NCBI RefSeq assembly: GCF_004923255.1
Contig: NZ_QYRT01000002.1
Coordinates: 122,058-186,057, forward strand
Reading direction: 5' to 3'
Length of the DNA: 64,000 bases
From: Subtercola vilae
GTDB taxonomy: Bacteria; Actinomycetota; Actinomycetes; Actinomycetales; Microbacteriaceae
In this document: piece by piece, positions 10,202 through 18,647 of the stretch
Numbering within the stretch: the stretch's first letter is position 1
How the letters are laid out: each line of letters opens with the position of its first letter
Made by a program: the position numbers and the translations under genes
The notes under the pieces: generated by a model
What the model saw: only the letters and a program-made list of their open reading frames with translations
The model's database searches: none
Told to the model about the DNA's origin: nothing

Positions 10202-11053
10202 GTGGATACTTCTGTACGGCAAACCCCGGTGACACTGTTCGATCTCGAGCCGCAGGAGGTGCTGCCGCACGGCAGGCACGTGCTCACCGATCGGCCAGAG
10301 GCGCCGTCGGTTCCGCTGCACGGCGATGCCGCTCCTGTCGTTTCTCTGGCGTCGGCCGCTCCGGCCGGGCCCGTGTGGGCGCATCGGCTCGCGGTATTCG
10401 ACCTCGAGACCACCGGCATCGACGTCGAGACCAGCCGTGTCGTCACCGCAAACGTCAGCATCATCGACCACACGGGCACGAGTGAGTCGCGCTTCGACTG
10501 GCTCGCCAACCCGGGGGTACCCATTCCCGCCGGTGCCTCGGCCGTTCACGGTGTCAGCACCGAGCGTGCCGTCGCCGAGGGCCGGGTCGCGGCAGACGTC
10601 ATCGCCGAGATCGTGGATGCCCTCACCGACGCCCTCGACCAGGGCCTCTCCATCGTGATCTACAACGCGCCCTACGACCTCACCCTGCTCGACCGCGAGG
10701 CCCGCCGCTACGGCATCACCCCCCTGCGGGAGCCCATCCCCGTTGTCGACCCGCTGGTCATCGACAAGGCACTCGACCGCTACCGCAAAGGAAAGCGCAC
10801 CCTCGAGGCCGCAGCCCTGCACTACGAGGTCGAACTGCTCGACGCGCACGACGCCGGCGCCGACGCCATCGCCGCCGGCCGTGTCGCCCAGGCACTAGCG
10901 CTGCGTTACAGGGCCGAACTCGACGTCTCCCAGCACGACCTGCACCACTCGCAGGCAGGGTGGTTCGCCGACCAGGCCACCAGCTTTCAGGAGTACATGC
11001 GCCGCACCAAAGACCCCACCTTCACCGCCCGTACTCTCTGGCCTCTCGGCTGA
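10202..11053 (+). CDS. DnaQ-like 3'-5' exonuclease
   Basis: A 283-residue exonuclease of the DEDD superfamily, like the proofreading epsilon subunit of DNA polymerase III. Exo I is VFDLETTGID with the metal-binding Asp and Glu, Exo II is VIYNAPYDLTLL with the second Asp, and Exo III is LLDAHDAGADAIA, giving the H-x4-D of DEDDh enzymes. The first 55 residues are a divergent extension. The GTG at 10202 is preferred over the upstream GTG at 10151 because TAGAGT sits seven bases before it with no ribosome binding site, an arrangement typical of leaderless mRNA. It could proofread for a polymerase or act in repair. The lipoprotein gene starts eight bases after the stop. Confidence 0.82.
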   Translation: MDTSVRQTPVTLFDLEPQEVLPHGRHVLTDRPEAPSVPLHGDAAPVVSLASAAPAGPVWAHRLAVFDLETTGIDVETSRVVTANVSIIDHTGTSESRFDWLANPGVPIPAGASAVHGVSTERAVAEGRVAADVIAEIVDALTDALDQGLSIVIYNAPYDLTLLDREARRYGITPLREPIPVVDPLVIDKALDRYRKGKRTLEAAALHYEVELLDAHDAGADAIAAGRVAQALALRYRAELDVSQHDLHHSQAGWFADQATSFQEYMRRTKDPTFTARTLWPLG

Positions 11054-11071
11054 CGACGTCATGACGTCGTC
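11052..11071. promoter_or_regulatory. Perfect 20-base palindrome over the lipoprotein start codon
   Basis: GACGACGTCATGACGTCGTC reads the same on both strands and is centred on the ATG at 11061, which lies in its middle. It spans the stop of the exonuclease gene and the first codons of the lipoprotein gene. In RNA it would fold the start codon into a hairpin; as DNA it could be a dimer binding site. No ribosome binding site precedes it. Confidence 0.5.
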
Positions 11072-11840
11072 GTCGCCGGTGCCGAGTCGCTCGGCTGTTC
11101 GTAAGACCAAGGCCCTGATGCTGGCGGCTGCCACGGTTCTGGTCGCTCTCGCATGTTCGACTCTTCCCGCTGCCACTCCGCCTTCAGATACGAGTGCCAG
11201 CGCCGGAGGGTCGTCATCGTCGGTCGCGGCGGCATCTCCTGCAGCAACCGACACTTCGGCAACAACCGACACTTCGGCAGCAACCGACACTTCGGCAGCA
11301 ACCGACACTTCGGCAACATCGTCGGCGCTGGCGTGGGTGACCCGGCAGAGCTGCGACCAGATCATGGGCGACACGATCCTGCCCGAACTGGCTGCATCCT
11401 CGGGCGGCGCGCCGGTGCTGTTCGGCAGTGGAGGGTTCAGCCGCCCGTTCGATGCCTACCAGTGCATCTTCCAGACCGGCGCCGACCAGACCACGAACGT
11501 CTACTTCGTGGACGCGGCCGTGACCGCAGCCGAAGGCGGCCGACCCGCAGCCGAGGCGAACTTCGCCGACGCCTACACGAAGTCCACTTTCGCTCGGGAG
11601 TCGATCTACTCCGTGGTCGGCAAACCGATTCCAACGGGTACCACCCCGTCGACGACCGACGCCGAGAGCTACGCCGCCACCGTGAACATCGTGAGCGACG
11701 ACGCTTTCGTCACCGTCGGCTCGGCCTCCGGTGGCACCGACACCCTCGCCCGCATCACCGCCTGGGCCCACGACATCGACAGCCGCCTGCACGCGCCCCA
11801 GACGGTGACCGCCCACGCCACCGCGGCCCCCGCAAACTGA
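11061..11840 (+). CDS. Putative secreted lipoprotein
   Basis: A 259-residue predicted lipoprotein of unknown function. It has a basic N-region (SAVRKTK), a hydrophobic core (ALMLAAATVLVAL) and Cys at residue 32 in ALAC, an acceptable though not ideal lipobox. A Ser/Ala/Thr-rich linker follows, containing four near-identical ATDTSA hexapeptides, then a globular domain (residues about 90-250) with two Cys in SCDQIMG and YQCIFQ that could form a disulfide. The domain matches no family I can name, though it loosely resembles small extracytoplasmic domains of actinobacterial lipoproteins. The ATG is inside a perfect palindrome and lacks a ribosome binding site; it probably follows the exonuclease gene on one transcript. 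Confidence 0.7.
   Translation: MTSSSPVPSRSAVRKTKALMLAAATVLVALACSTLPAATPPSDTSASAGGSSSSVAAASPAATDTSATTDTSAATDTSAATDTSATSSALAWVTRQSCDQIMGDTILPELAASSGGAPVLFGSGGFSRPFDAYQCIFQTGADQTTNVYFVDAAVTAAEGGRPAAEANFADAYTKSTFARESIYSVVGKPIPTGTTPSTTDAESYAATVNIVSDDAFVTVGSASGGTDTLARITAWAHDIDSRLHAPQTVTAHATAAPAN
11241..11312 (+). repeat. Four tandem 18-bp repeats in lipoprotein linker
   Basis: Four copies of GCAGCAACCGACACTTCG in tandem, the second with one substitution (GCAACA). Each encodes the hexapeptide AATDTS. Because 18 is a multiple of three, copy number can change by slippage without a frameshift, altering only linker length between the lipid anchor and the globular domain. Confidence 0.9.
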
Positions 11841-11882
11841 GACGCACGCCGGGCGCGCAAACTGACACGGCGGGCATGCAAA

Positions 11883-11920
11883 AAGGAAGGGCGAGCAGCC
11901 GAAGCTGCCCGCCCTTCCTT
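11883..11920 (-). terminator. Terminator of rpmE2
   Basis: A 17-base stem with one mismatch and a four-base loop (arms 11883-11899 and 11904-11920). On the minus strand it is followed by a run of five T, so it is a good intrinsic terminator for rpmE2. It may also stop transcripts from the convergent lipoprotein gene, although there is no T-run on that side. Confidence 0.8.
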
Positions 11921-11932
11921 AGAAAAGTGGGG

Positions 11933-12184
11933 TTATTTGCCGAAACCCTTGTAGCGGCTGTTGAACTTCTCTACGCGGCCGGCGGAGTCGAGGATGCGCT
12001 GCTTGCCCGTGTAGAACGGGTGCGACTCCGACGAGATCTCGACGTCGATGACGGGGTAGGTGTTACCGTCTTGCCACTCGATGGTCTTCTGGCTCGTCAC
12101 GGTTGAACGAGTGAGGAAGGTTGCGCCCGAGGCCAGGTCGCGGAACACGACGGGCAGGTAGTCGGGGTGAGTTTCGGTCTTCAT
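11933..12184 (-). CDS. rpmE2: 50S ribosomal protein L31 type B
   Basis: An 83-residue ribosomal protein of the large subunit. The sequence [20 protein letters not shown] and the C-terminal [10 protein letters not shown] are typical of type B L31. It has no cysteine at all, so the zinc-binding CxxC of type A L31 is absent. In many actinobacteria such zinc-free paralogues are induced by zinc starvation through Zur; I see no clear Zur-type inverted repeat in the 80 bases upstream, and in Microbacteriaceae type B may be the only L31. A strong terminator follows. Confidence 0.95.
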   Translation of the reverse strand: MKTETHPDYLPVVFRDLASGATFLTRSTVTSQKTIEWQDGNTYPVIDVEISSESHPFYTGKQRILDSAGRVEKFNSRYKGFGK

Positions 12185-12265
12185 GAGGGCTTCCTTGGTG
12201 ATGCGGTGGGAATTGAATAGAACGGTGATGAAAATTTATGGCTCGAGGGCCAGCTAAAGAGTCTA

Positions 12266-13054
12266 TCAGACCGAGGCGGCCCGTGCGGCATAACGGCCAT
12301 CGGTCTCGGAGAGAACGATGGGCAGGCCGAACGTCGCTTCGAGGTTCTCAGCAGTGAGCGCATCCTGAAGCGGGCCGGCCGCAACGACCGACGCCTTCGA
12401 GATGAGCAGAACGTGGGTGAAGCCGCGCGGAATCTCTTCGACGTGGTGCGTCACCATGACGATGGCGGGGGCTGACGGCGCGCTGGCATACCCACCGAGC
12501 AGTTGCAGCAGCTCTTCGCGTGCGCCGAGGTCGAGTGAGGCGGCCGGCTCGTCGAGCAGCAGCAGTTCGGGGTCGGTCATCACCGAGCGGGCGATCTGCA
12601 CGCGCTTCTGCTCGCCGTCACTGAGTGAGCCGAAGCGGCGTTCTTCGAGGTGATCGAGGCGCCACTCGGCGAGCACGCGCTGGGCGCGGCGCAGGTCGAT
12701 CTCGTCGTACTGCTCGTTCCAGCGGCCGGTCACCGAGTAGGCGGCGGTCAACACGACGTTCAGCACGGTCTCGTCGGCCGGGAAGCGTTTCGCCATCGCC
12801 GACGACGCGAAACCGACCCGAGGGCGCAGCTCGAACACGTCGACACGGCCCATGCGGGAGTCGAGGATCTGCGCGGTACCGGATGACGGATGCACCATCG
12901 CCGAGGCCAGCTGAAGCAGCGTTGTCTTGCCGGCGCCGTTCGGCCCGAGGATCACCCAGCGCTGGTCAGCCTCGACCTTCCAGTTGATGTCGTTCAGGAT
13001 GCGGTTACCGTTACGGACGACCGACACGTCTTCGAGGTCAAGAACTGTGGGCAT
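12266..13054 (-). CDS. ABC transporter-type ATP-binding protein
   Basis: A 262-residue single ABC ATPase. It has Walker A GPNGAGKT (about residues 35-42), the Q-loop region, signature LSDGEQKR, Walker B LLLLDEPAASLDL and the switch His in VMVTHHVEEI. The call VSVVRNGNRILNDINWKVEADQRWVILG resembles the ModF/YlmA-like group of soluble ABC ATPases. No permease or binding protein gene is adjacent, so it is either an orphan component or acts without a membrane partner. The frame is open to 13165, but the ATG at 13054 (MPTVLDLEDV) fits the family start. Upstream lies glgM on the same strand, 59 bases away. Confidence 0.85.
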   Translation of the reverse strand: MPTVLDLEDVSVVRNGNRILNDINWKVEADQRWVILGPNGAGKTTLLQLASAMVHPSSGTAQILDSRMGRVDVFELRPRVGFASSAMAKRFPADETVLNVVLTAAYSVTGRWNEQYDEIDLRRAQRVLAEWRLDHLEERRFGSLSDGEQKRVQIARSVMTDPELLLLDEPAASLDLGAREELLQLLGGYASAPSAPAIVMVTHHVEEIPRGFTHVLLISKASVVAAGPLQDALTAENLEATFGLPIVLSETDGRYAARAASV

Positions 13055-13113
13055 GACCCCAAGCCTATCGGGCGGCGGCACCCGTTTCTGCCCGAAAACG
13101 CCCGCTCGGCACG

Positions 13114-14295
13114 CTAGATCAGACTGCGGTAGATGCGCTCGGTTTCTTCGGCGATCTGCTTCCAACTGAACGTGCTCTCGGCTCTCAACCTGCCGGCTGC
13201 ACCCATCCGGCGTGCCTCGTCGGGGTCGGCGAGCACATCGGTCAACGTGCCCGCGAGGTCACGCACGAATCGCTCGGGGTCGACCGGAGTGCCCGTGCCA
13301 TCGGTGGCCTGGTCGATCTGCACCAGACGCCCTGTGACGCCCTCGTCGACGACCTCGGGAATGCCGCCGGTCGCCGTTCCGACGACAGGCAGCCCGCAGG
13401 CCATCGCCTCGAGGTTCACGATGCCGAGCGGTTCGTAGACCGACGGGCAGACGAACACCGTGCCGCTGGTGAGCACAGCTGAGAGGTCGTGCTGGCTGAG
13501 CAGCTCCGGGATCCAGATCACACCCGAGCGGGTCTGCTGCAGCTCGTGCACCAGCGCCGTGACCTCTGCCATGATCTCGGGGGTGTCGGGGGCACCGGCG
13601 CACAACACCAGTTGAACATCCGGAGCCAGCTGGGCGGCTGCACGGAGGAGGTACGGCAGGCCCTTCTGGCGCGTGATGCGGCCCACGAAGACCACAGAGG
13701 GGCGTGAGGTGTCGATGCCCCAGTGCGCCAGAACGGCATCGTCGCGAACAGGCTTCCACTTCTCGAGGTCGATGCCGTTGTAGACGACGCTCACGCGGTC
13801 TTCGGAGATCGACGGGTACGAGCGCAGAATGTCGTTGCGCATGCCGTTCGAGACCGCGATAACCGAATCGGCGCTCTCGAAGGCGCTCTTCTCGATGTAG
13901 CTCGACAGACGGTAGCCGCCGCCGAGCTGTTCGGCCTTCCACGGGCGCAGCGGTTCGAGCGAGTGCGCCGTGACGACGTGCGGAATACCGTGCAACATCG
14001 AGCCGAGCTGCCCGGCCGCGTTCGCGTACCAGGTGTGCGAGTGCACCACGTCGGCACCGCCGAGGTCGTTGGCGATCTGCAGGTCGACGCCGAGCGTGCT
14101 GAGGGTGGCATTCGCCCCCTGCAGCTCAGCCGGAGGCCGGTACGAGAACACGTCTTTCTCGTCGCGCGGCTGGCCGAAGGCCCGCACTACGACGTCGATG
14201 TTGACCCGCAGAGCTTTCACGAGTTCGGCGACATGCACCCCCGCCCCGCCGTAAATCTCTGGTGGATATTCCCTGGTAATCACATCGACGCGCAC
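13114..14295 (-). CDS. glgA: GT4 glycogen synthase, GlgM-like maltose-1-phosphate synthase
   Basis: A 393-residue GT-B glycosyltransferase. The start [35 protein letters not shown], the donor site [14 protein letters not shown] and the E-x7-E motif [13 protein letters not shown] match the actinobacterial GT4 glycogen synthase. This family, with Mycobacterium Rv1212c, makes alpha-maltose-1-phosphate from ADP-glucose and glucose-1-phosphate (hence GlgM), feeding GlgE. The gene is divergent from glgC exactly as in mycobacteria, which supports that reading. The second GTG (14295) is taken as start because TACGTT (14303-14308) ends seven bases before it; the GTG at 14301 is only one base from that hexamer. 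Confidence 0.88.
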   Translation of the reverse strand: MRVDVITREYPPEIYGGAGVHVAELVKALRVNIDVVVRAFGQPRDEKDVFSYRPPAELQGANATLSTLGVDLQIANDLGGADVVHSHTWYANAAGQLGSMLHGIPHVVTAHSLEPLRPWKAEQLGGGYRLSSYIEKSAFESADSVIAVSNGMRNDILRSYPSISEDRVSVVYNGIDLEKWKPVRDDAVLAHWGIDTSRPSVVFVGRITRQKGLPYLLRAAAQLAPDVQLVLCAGAPDTPEIMAEVTALVHELQQTRSGVIWIPELLSQHDLSAVLTSGTVFVCPSVYEPLGIVNLEAMACGLPVVGTATGGIPEVVDEGVTGRLVQIDQATDGTGTPVDPERFVRDLAGTLTDVLADPDEARRMGAAGRLRAESTFSWKQIAEETERIYRSLI

Positions 14296-14302
14296 AACCA
14301 CG

Positions 14303-14364
14303 AACGTAGCGCGTTACGCGCCGCGCGTCGAGTGCCGCGAGTGCGCCGCCGAACCACCTATAGT
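14303..14364. promoter_or_regulatory. Divergent promoters of glgM and glgC
   Basis: Two opposed -10 hexamers: TACGTT on the minus strand (14303-14308) seven bases before the GTG of the synthase gene, and TATAGT on the plus strand (14359-14364) six bases before the ATG of glgC. Neither gene has a ribosome binding site, so both transcripts look leaderless. The region between is GC-rich, and I see no clear operator. Confidence 0.55.
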
Positions 14365-14370
14365 CGTCGT

Positions 14371-15615
14371 ATGGCTGCATCAAAGAAGATTTTCGGCATC
14401 GTTCTCGCTGGTGGCGAAGGCAAGAGGCTCATGCCTCTGACTGCAGACCGAGCGAAGCCCGGTGTTCCGTTCGGAGGTGGCTACCGCCTCATTGACTTCG
14501 CACTCTCGAACCTCATCAATTCGGGGCTGACGAAGATCGTTGTGCTGACCCAGTACAAGTCGCACAGCCTCGACAGGCACATCTCGCAGACGTGGCGACT
14601 GTCGGGCCTGCTCGACTCCTACGTGGCGTCGGTGCCCGCGCAACAGCGCCTCGGCAAGAGGTGGTTCAGCGGCTCGGCCGATGCCATCCTGCAGAGTCTC
14701 AACCTGATTCGCGACGAGATGCCCGACATCGTGGTGGTGGTCGGTGCAGACCACGTGTACCGCATGGACTTCGCCCAGATGATCCAGGCGCACATCGCTT
14801 CGGGCCTGCCAGCGACGGTCGCGGCGATCCGCCAGCCGATGGAGCTCAGCGACCAGTTCGGCATCATCCAGACCGACCCCGACAACCCGGCGCAGATCTC
14901 GGAGTTCCTCGAGAAGCCGAAGACGGCAGTGGGCCTCGCCGACTCCCCCGACGAGGTTCTGGCCTCGATGGGCAACTACGTCTTCAACACCGACGCCCTC
15001 ATCGAGGCCGTCATCCGCGACGGTGAGAAGCCCGACTCGAACCATGACATGGGCGGCGACATCATTCCCGACTTCGTGTCGCGCGGCCAGGCCGGCGTCT
15101 ATGACCTGTCTCACAACGAGGTTCCCGGGGCGACCGACCGCGACCGCTACTACTGGCGCGACGTGGGCACCATCGAGTCGTTCTACGACGCTCACCAAGA
15201 CCTCATCTCGGCCCTGCCGGTGTTCAACCTGTACAACAGCGCGTGGCCCATCTACACGCAGCAGCTGAACTCGCCCCCAGCGAAGTTCGTGCGCGACGCG
15301 AAGGGCAACAGCGGAACAACCATCGAGTCGATCGTCTCCCTCGGCTGCCTCATCTCGGGCGCCCGCATCGAGCGCAGCGTGCTCGGCCCCTGGGTGACCA
15401 TCGAGTCGAGTGCCCTCGTTCAAGACTCGGTGCTCTTCGACCGCGTGCACATCGAACCCGACGCAGTCGTGCGCCGCGCTATTCTGGACAAGAACGTGGT
15501 TGTCGCCGCCGGGGCCATGATCGGCATCGACCACGCTCGCGACCGCGAACGCGGTTTCACCGTCACCGACACGGGCATCACCGTGGTCGGCAAAGGAGTA
15601 CGCGTAGAACCATGA
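14371..15615 (+). CDS. glgC: Glucose-1-phosphate adenylyltransferase
   Basis: A 414-residue ADP-glucose pyrophosphorylase: glucose-1-phosphate plus ATP to ADP-glucose, the committed step of glycogen and alpha-glucan synthesis. Visible are [25 protein letters not shown] (nucleotide site), [21 protein letters not shown] with the catalytic Asp, [19 protein letters not shown], and the C-terminal left-handed beta-helix with hexapeptide-like turns ([17 protein letters not shown]). The frame is open far upstream, but the ATG at 14371 matches the family start and has TATAGT six bases before it. The stop overlaps the serB start (ATGA). Confidence 0.95.
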   Translation: MAASKKIFGIVLAGGEGKRLMPLTADRAKPGVPFGGGYRLIDFALSNLINSGLTKIVVLTQYKSHSLDRHISQTWRLSGLLDSYVASVPAQQRLGKRWFSGSADAILQSLNLIRDEMPDIVVVVGADHVYRMDFAQMIQAHIASGLPATVAAIRQPMELSDQFGIIQTDPDNPAQISEFLEKPKTAVGLADSPDEVLASMGNYVFNTDALIEAVIRDGEKPDSNHDMGGDIIPDFVSRGQAGVYDLSHNEVPGATDRDRYYWRDVGTIESFYDAHQDLISALPVFNLYNSAWPIYTQQLNSPPAKFVRDAKGNSGTTIESIVSLGCLISGARIERSVLGPWVTIESSALVQDSVLFDRVHIEPDAVVRRAILDKNVVVAAGAMIGIDHARDRERGFTVTDTGITVVGKGVRVEP

Positions 15616-16364
15616 GTGAACACCTGCTGCTTCCGGATGCTCGGCTCCCCCTTCAGCAGACGAACACTCTCCTGGCTCCCCGGGCCGTGCACTCCGGTAC
15701 CCCCGCTGCTCACGCCCCGGCCACCGCACCCCGCTTCCTCGTCGTGCTCGACGTCGACTCGACCCTCATCGAGAACGAGGTCATCGAGATGCTGGCCGAG
15801 TGCGCCGGCAGCCTCGACCTCGTCGCGCACATCACCGAACGCGCCATGTCGGGCGAGCTCGACTTTCAGCAGAGCCTCCGTTCGCGCGTCTCGACGCTCG
15901 CCGGCCTCTCGATCGACTGCTTCACAGAGGTGGCGCGTGACATCCGTGTCACGCAGGGCGTACCTGAGCTGATCGCGGGCCTGCATGCCGCCGACGGTCT
16001 GGTGGGGGTGGTGTCGGGCGGGTTCCACGAGCTCGTCGACCAGGTCGCGATCGACCTCGGTCTCGACTTCTGGAGTGCGAACCGGCTCGAGGTGGTCGAC
16101 GGCCGCCTCACGGGCAACGTGATCGGCCCGGTGATCGACGCCGAAGCGAAAGCCGCTGCGTTGCGGGAGTGGGCGGCGGGGGCATCCATACCCCTGGCGC
16201 AGACCGTGGCCGTGGGTGACGGTGCCAACGACCTGCTCATGATGCAGACCGCGGGCCTCTCGGTGGCGTTCAACGCGCGCCCCGTCGTGCGGGCCCGCGC
16301 GCACGTGGCCATCGACTCGCGCGACCTCGCGCAGCTGCTGCCGCTCCTCGGCCTCCGCGGCTGA
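15612..16364 (+). CDS. serB: Phosphoserine phosphatase
   Basis: A 250-residue HAD-superfamily enzyme for the last step of serine synthesis. Motif I is [16 protein letters not shown] with the nucleophile Asp and the SerB-type Glu, motif II is [10 protein letters not shown], and motif III/IV is [13 protein letters not shown] with the metal-binding Asp. The N-terminal 45 residues are a variable Ala/Pro-rich extension; there is no ACT domain, so the serine feedback site found in longer SerB proteins is missing. It overlaps glgC by four bases, an unexpected pairing of serine and glucan genes that suggests translational coupling. A large hairpin follows. Confidence 0.9.
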   Translation: MSEHLLLPDARLPLQQTNTLLAPRAVHSGTPAAHAPATAPRFLVVLDVDSTLIENEVIEMLAECAGSLDLVAHITERAMSGELDFQQSLRSRVSTLAGLSIDCFTEVARDIRVTQGVPELIAGLHAADGLVGVVSGGFHELVDQVAIDLGLDFWSANRLEVVDGRLTGNVIGPVIDAEAKAAALREWAAGASIPLAQTVAVGDGANDLLMMQTAGLSVAFNARPVVRARAHVAIDSRDLAQLLPLLGLRG

Positions 16365-16386
16365 CTCGGCTCGGCCTGAAGCGCCG

Positions 16387-16445
16387 TCGACTTTCCCCCG
16401 TCGGTCGGTGCTGAGCAGCCCGACCGACAGAGTGGGGAAAGTCGA
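16387..16445. terminator. Two-tier hairpin between serB and fabG
   Basis: An outer 12-base stem (16387-16398 with 16434-16445) encloses a perfect 9-base inner stem (16400-16408 with 16420-16428). The genes on either side converge, so it is placed to stop both, but there is no T-run on either side. The outer arm TCGACTTTCCCC recurs in a second hairpin at the end of ctaA. Confidence 0.6.
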
Positions 16446-16455
16446 ACGGGGTGGG

Positions 16456-17178
16456 CTAGTGCCCCATGCCGAGTCCGCCGTCGACGGGGATGACGGCGCC
16501 GCTGATGTACCCGGCATCGTCGGAGGCCAGCCAGGCCACCACGCGAGCGACCTCGGTAGGCGAAGCGAAGCGACCCGCGGGGATGCTCTTCTTGTATTCG
16601 GCCTGCAGAGCATCCGGGAGCTCGGCTGTCATCTCGGTCTCGATGAACCCGGGCGCGACCACGTTCGCCGTGATGCCGCGGGCCCCGAGCTCGCGCGTGA
16701 TGGAGCGGGCGAGGCCCACGAGCCCGGCCTTCGACGCCGAATAGTTCACCTGGCCGGCCGAGCCGTACAGCCCGACAACGCTCGAAATCAAGATAACGCG
16801 GCCAAAGCGGGCCTTGAGCATGCCCTTCGACGCTCGCTTCACCACCCGGAATGCCCCCGTGAGGTTCGTGTCGATCACATCGGTGAAGTCGTCTTCGCTC
16901 ATGCGCAGCAGCAGCATGTCGCGGGTCATGCCCGCGTTGGCGACCACGACTTCGACCGGGCCCAGGGCGGCTTCGACCTCGGTGAACGCGGCGTCGATCG
17001 AGGCGCTGTCGGTGACGTCGGCCCGTACCGTGAGTGCGCCGGCGGGCCCCTCGCCCGAGCGCGCTGTCACGGCCACGCGGTACCCCTGGGCGATGAACTC
17101 CTCTGCCAGCGAGAAGCCGATGCCGCGGTTGCCGCCGGTGATCAGAACCGTGCGGGGTGTCGTGGTGGGGGTCGTCAT
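16456..17178 (-). CDS. fabG: 3-oxoacyl-ACP reductase
   Basis: A 240-residue short-chain dehydrogenase, NADPH-dependent reduction of 3-oxoacyl-ACP in fatty acid synthesis. It has the cofactor motif TGGNRGIG (residues about 14-21), NAG (VVANAG), catalytic Ser in ILISSVVGLYG, the YSASK active-site pair, and the C-terminal YISGAVIPVDGGLGMGH ending typical of actinobacterial FabG1. The frame is open to 17307; the ATG at 17178 is chosen for the ribosome binding site AAAGG and the normal family length. It is transcribed alone, divergent from the DUF3099 gene, the usual neighbour in this family. Confidence 0.92.
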   Translation of the reverse strand: MTTPTTTPRTVLITGGNRGIGFSLAEEFIAQGYRVAVTARSGEGPAGALTVRADVTDSASIDAAFTEVEAALGPVEVVVANAGMTRDMLLLRMSEDDFTDVIDTNLTGAFRVVKRASKGMLKARFGRVILISSVVGLYGSAGQVNYSASKAGLVGLARSITRELGARGITANVVAPGFIETEMTAELPDALQAEYKKSIPAGRFASPTEVARVVAWLASDDAGYISGAVIPVDGGLGMGH

Positions 17179-17291
17179 GCGAAGCCTTTCGTAAAGCCTG
17201 TCAACCCAGTCGATTCCTGAGCCGCGTACCAGCATACGAGAGCGGAGGGAAGCGTAGGCTGAGGGGTATCCGTTCACCCAAGGTGGCACAT

Positions 17292-17609
17292 ATGAAGCAC
17301 GATTCACAGCAGCATTCCATTACCTCTCTTCCGCAGAACCGAGACCAAGAGCGCCACGCGCGCATGATCAGGTATTCGCTTGCCATGGGCATCCGTCTAC
17401 TGTGCCTCGCAGGGCTGCTGTTCGTGCAGGGCTGGTGGCTGTTGGTGCTCGGCGTGGCCGCGGTGGTGTTGCCGTGGTTCGCGGTGGTCATCGCCAACAC
17501 CGGCTCGAACACCCCGGGAACAATGCAGGCGCCCGGTGGCCAGATGGTGCCCGTCGGCCAGCCGCCGCTCTACACGGGCGGCCGCGAAACCGGGGGTCGG
17601 CCCGAGTGA
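17292..17609 (+). CDS. DUF3099 membrane protein
   Basis: A 105-residue protein with two predicted membrane segments (about residues 28-45 and 46-68: MGIRLLCLAGLLFVQ and WWLLVLGVAAVVLPWFAVV) after a hydrophilic N-terminus, and a Gly/Pro-rich tail. This matches the DUF3099 family, small actinobacterial inner membrane proteins of unknown role, often found next to fabG as here. The ATG at 17292 follows AAGGTGG. The function is not known. Confidence 0.75.
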   Translation: MKHDSQQHSITSLPQNRDQERHARMIRYSLAMGIRLLCLAGLLFVQGWWLLVLGVAAVVLPWFAVVIANTGSNTPGTMQAPGGQMVPVGQPPLYTGGRETGGRPE

Positions 17610-17664
17610 GGATGCCTCTGCGGGTTCAGCCCGCGGTGGTGTCGCCTGACGTGTGCTTCCCCGC

Positions 17665-17913
17665 ATGAGCCTGCTTGACGCGCTGGGTGGTGCGCCCGCG
17701 GTACACGAATGCTCCCGCGCCGGATGCCGCACCGCCGCCTCGTGGAGTATCGGGTGGCGAAACCCCAAGATTCACGGCTCTGACCGTGTGAAAGTGTGGG
17801 TGGCGTGCGACGAGCACGTCGATTTCCTGCGGGAGTTTCTGGCAGCGCGCGACTTCCCCCTCACCGTGGGGCCGCTCGGCTCGATCTCTGAAGCGGGCGC
17901 CCGCAGCCGGTAA
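17665..17913 (+). CDS. Small Cys/His-containing actinobacterial protein
   Basis: An 82-residue protein of unknown function. It has Cys pairs that could bind metal (EC-SRAGC near residue 14 and ACDEH near residue 46), a central IGWRNPKIHGSDRVKVWVACDEH segment and a C-terminal LREFLAARDFPL. Homologues occur in related actinobacteria, sometimes labelled acetone carboxylase without support from length or motifs. The ATG at 17665 has no strong ribosome binding site. It lies between DUF3099 and the sigma factor on the same strand. Confidence 0.65.
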   Translation: MSLLDALGGAPAVHECSRAGCRTAASWSIGWRNPKIHGSDRVKVWVACDEHVDFLREFLAARDFPLTVGPLGSISEAGARSR

Positions 17914-17983
17914 TACTGAATTAGTGTCATAATATCGGCGTGATGCTGTTGCACGTGGGCGACTGCCGGACATTTCCCTTGTA

Positions 17984-18000
17984 GAGCCCACGGTGGGCTC
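17984..18000. promoter_or_regulatory. Inverted repeat upstream of ECF sigma gene
   Basis: GAGCCCAC-G-GTGGGCTC: a perfect inverted repeat with eight-base arms and a one-base centre, ending five bases before the sigma factor start codon. It could be an operator or an mRNA hairpin covering the ribosome binding region. An AT-rich stretch at about 17911-17936 upstream is the likeliest promoter. Confidence 0.4.
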
Positions 18001-18005
18001 ACGAA

Positions 18006-18647
18006 ATGAGGGTCATGAGTCCGCCAGTCCATCCGCCGACGAACACGCAGACGGGTTCGTCGCCGAATCCGTCGGTCGAAGCGCGCTTCGAGCAGATCTA
18101 CCTCGAGCACTACCGGGCCGTGCTGCGGTTCGTGCGCCGGCGTGCGCATCCACTTAACGTCGACGATATTGTGAGCGAGACGTTCACGGCCGCATGGGTT
18201 CGCCGGGCATCCGTGCCGTCGACGCCGCTGCCGTGGCTCTACACGACGGCCCGAAACGTGATGCTCAACTCCGCCCGCGGCACAGGTCGGCAGCGCGCCC
18301 TCGCTGTGCGCATGGCTTCGTTCGCCGCCGCGCCCCTCGACGAGGTCGATCACCTCGAACGTCGGCTCGACGTGCGGGCCGCGTTCAGCACGTTGCGCGT
18401 GGCTGACCAAGAGGTTCTGGCGCTCGACGTGTGGGAAGACCTCGATACCCGCTCGGCCGCCGCGGTGCTCGGATGCTCGCGCGCCTCCTACGCGAGGCGC
18501 CTCACCCGCGCCCGCCGCCGTCTCGCGGTGTTGCTCGAGCCGCCTCGAGGTAACCCGGCTCCGCTGCTCGCACCCGCGCCACCGACGCCACCGGTGCGCC
18601 CACCGAATTCCACACTTCAGCTCTCCCGTCAGGACCCTCTCTCGTGA
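18006..18647 (+). CDS. ECF-type RNA polymerase sigma factor
   Basis: A 213-residue sigma-70 family protein with only regions 2 and 4. Region 2 covers residues about 28-100 (FEQIYLEHYRAVLRFVRRR, DIVSETFTAAW, LPWLYTTARNVMLN), and region 4 about 122-178 (AFSTLRVADQEVLALDVWEDLDTRSAAAVLGCSRASYARRLTRARRRL) with a helix-turn-helix. A Pro-rich tail follows. The start could be ATG at 18006 or 18015. The stop overlaps the next gene's GTG by four bases, so the membrane-anchored product of that gene is the natural candidate for its regulator. The target promoter is unknown. Confidence 0.88.
   Translation: MRVMSPPVHPPTNTQTGSSPNPSVEARFEQIYLEHYRAVLRFVRRRAHPLNVDDIVSETFTAAWVRRASVPSTPLPWLYTTARNVMLNSARGTGRQRALAVRMASFAAAPLDEVDHLERRLDVRAAFSTLRVADQEVLALDVWEDLDTRSAAAVLGCSRASYARRLTRARRRLAVLLEPPRGNPAPLLAPAPPTPPVRPPNSTLQLSRQDPLS

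Noticed and set aside
12185..12265. Zur box upstream of rpmE2
   Set aside because: The region has no convincing palindrome of the TGA-AAT-x-ATT-TCA kind.
13723..14370. Upstream extension of the glgC frame
   Set aside because: It lies antisense to the synthase gene; the ATG at 14371 has a -10 box six bases upstream and matches the family start.
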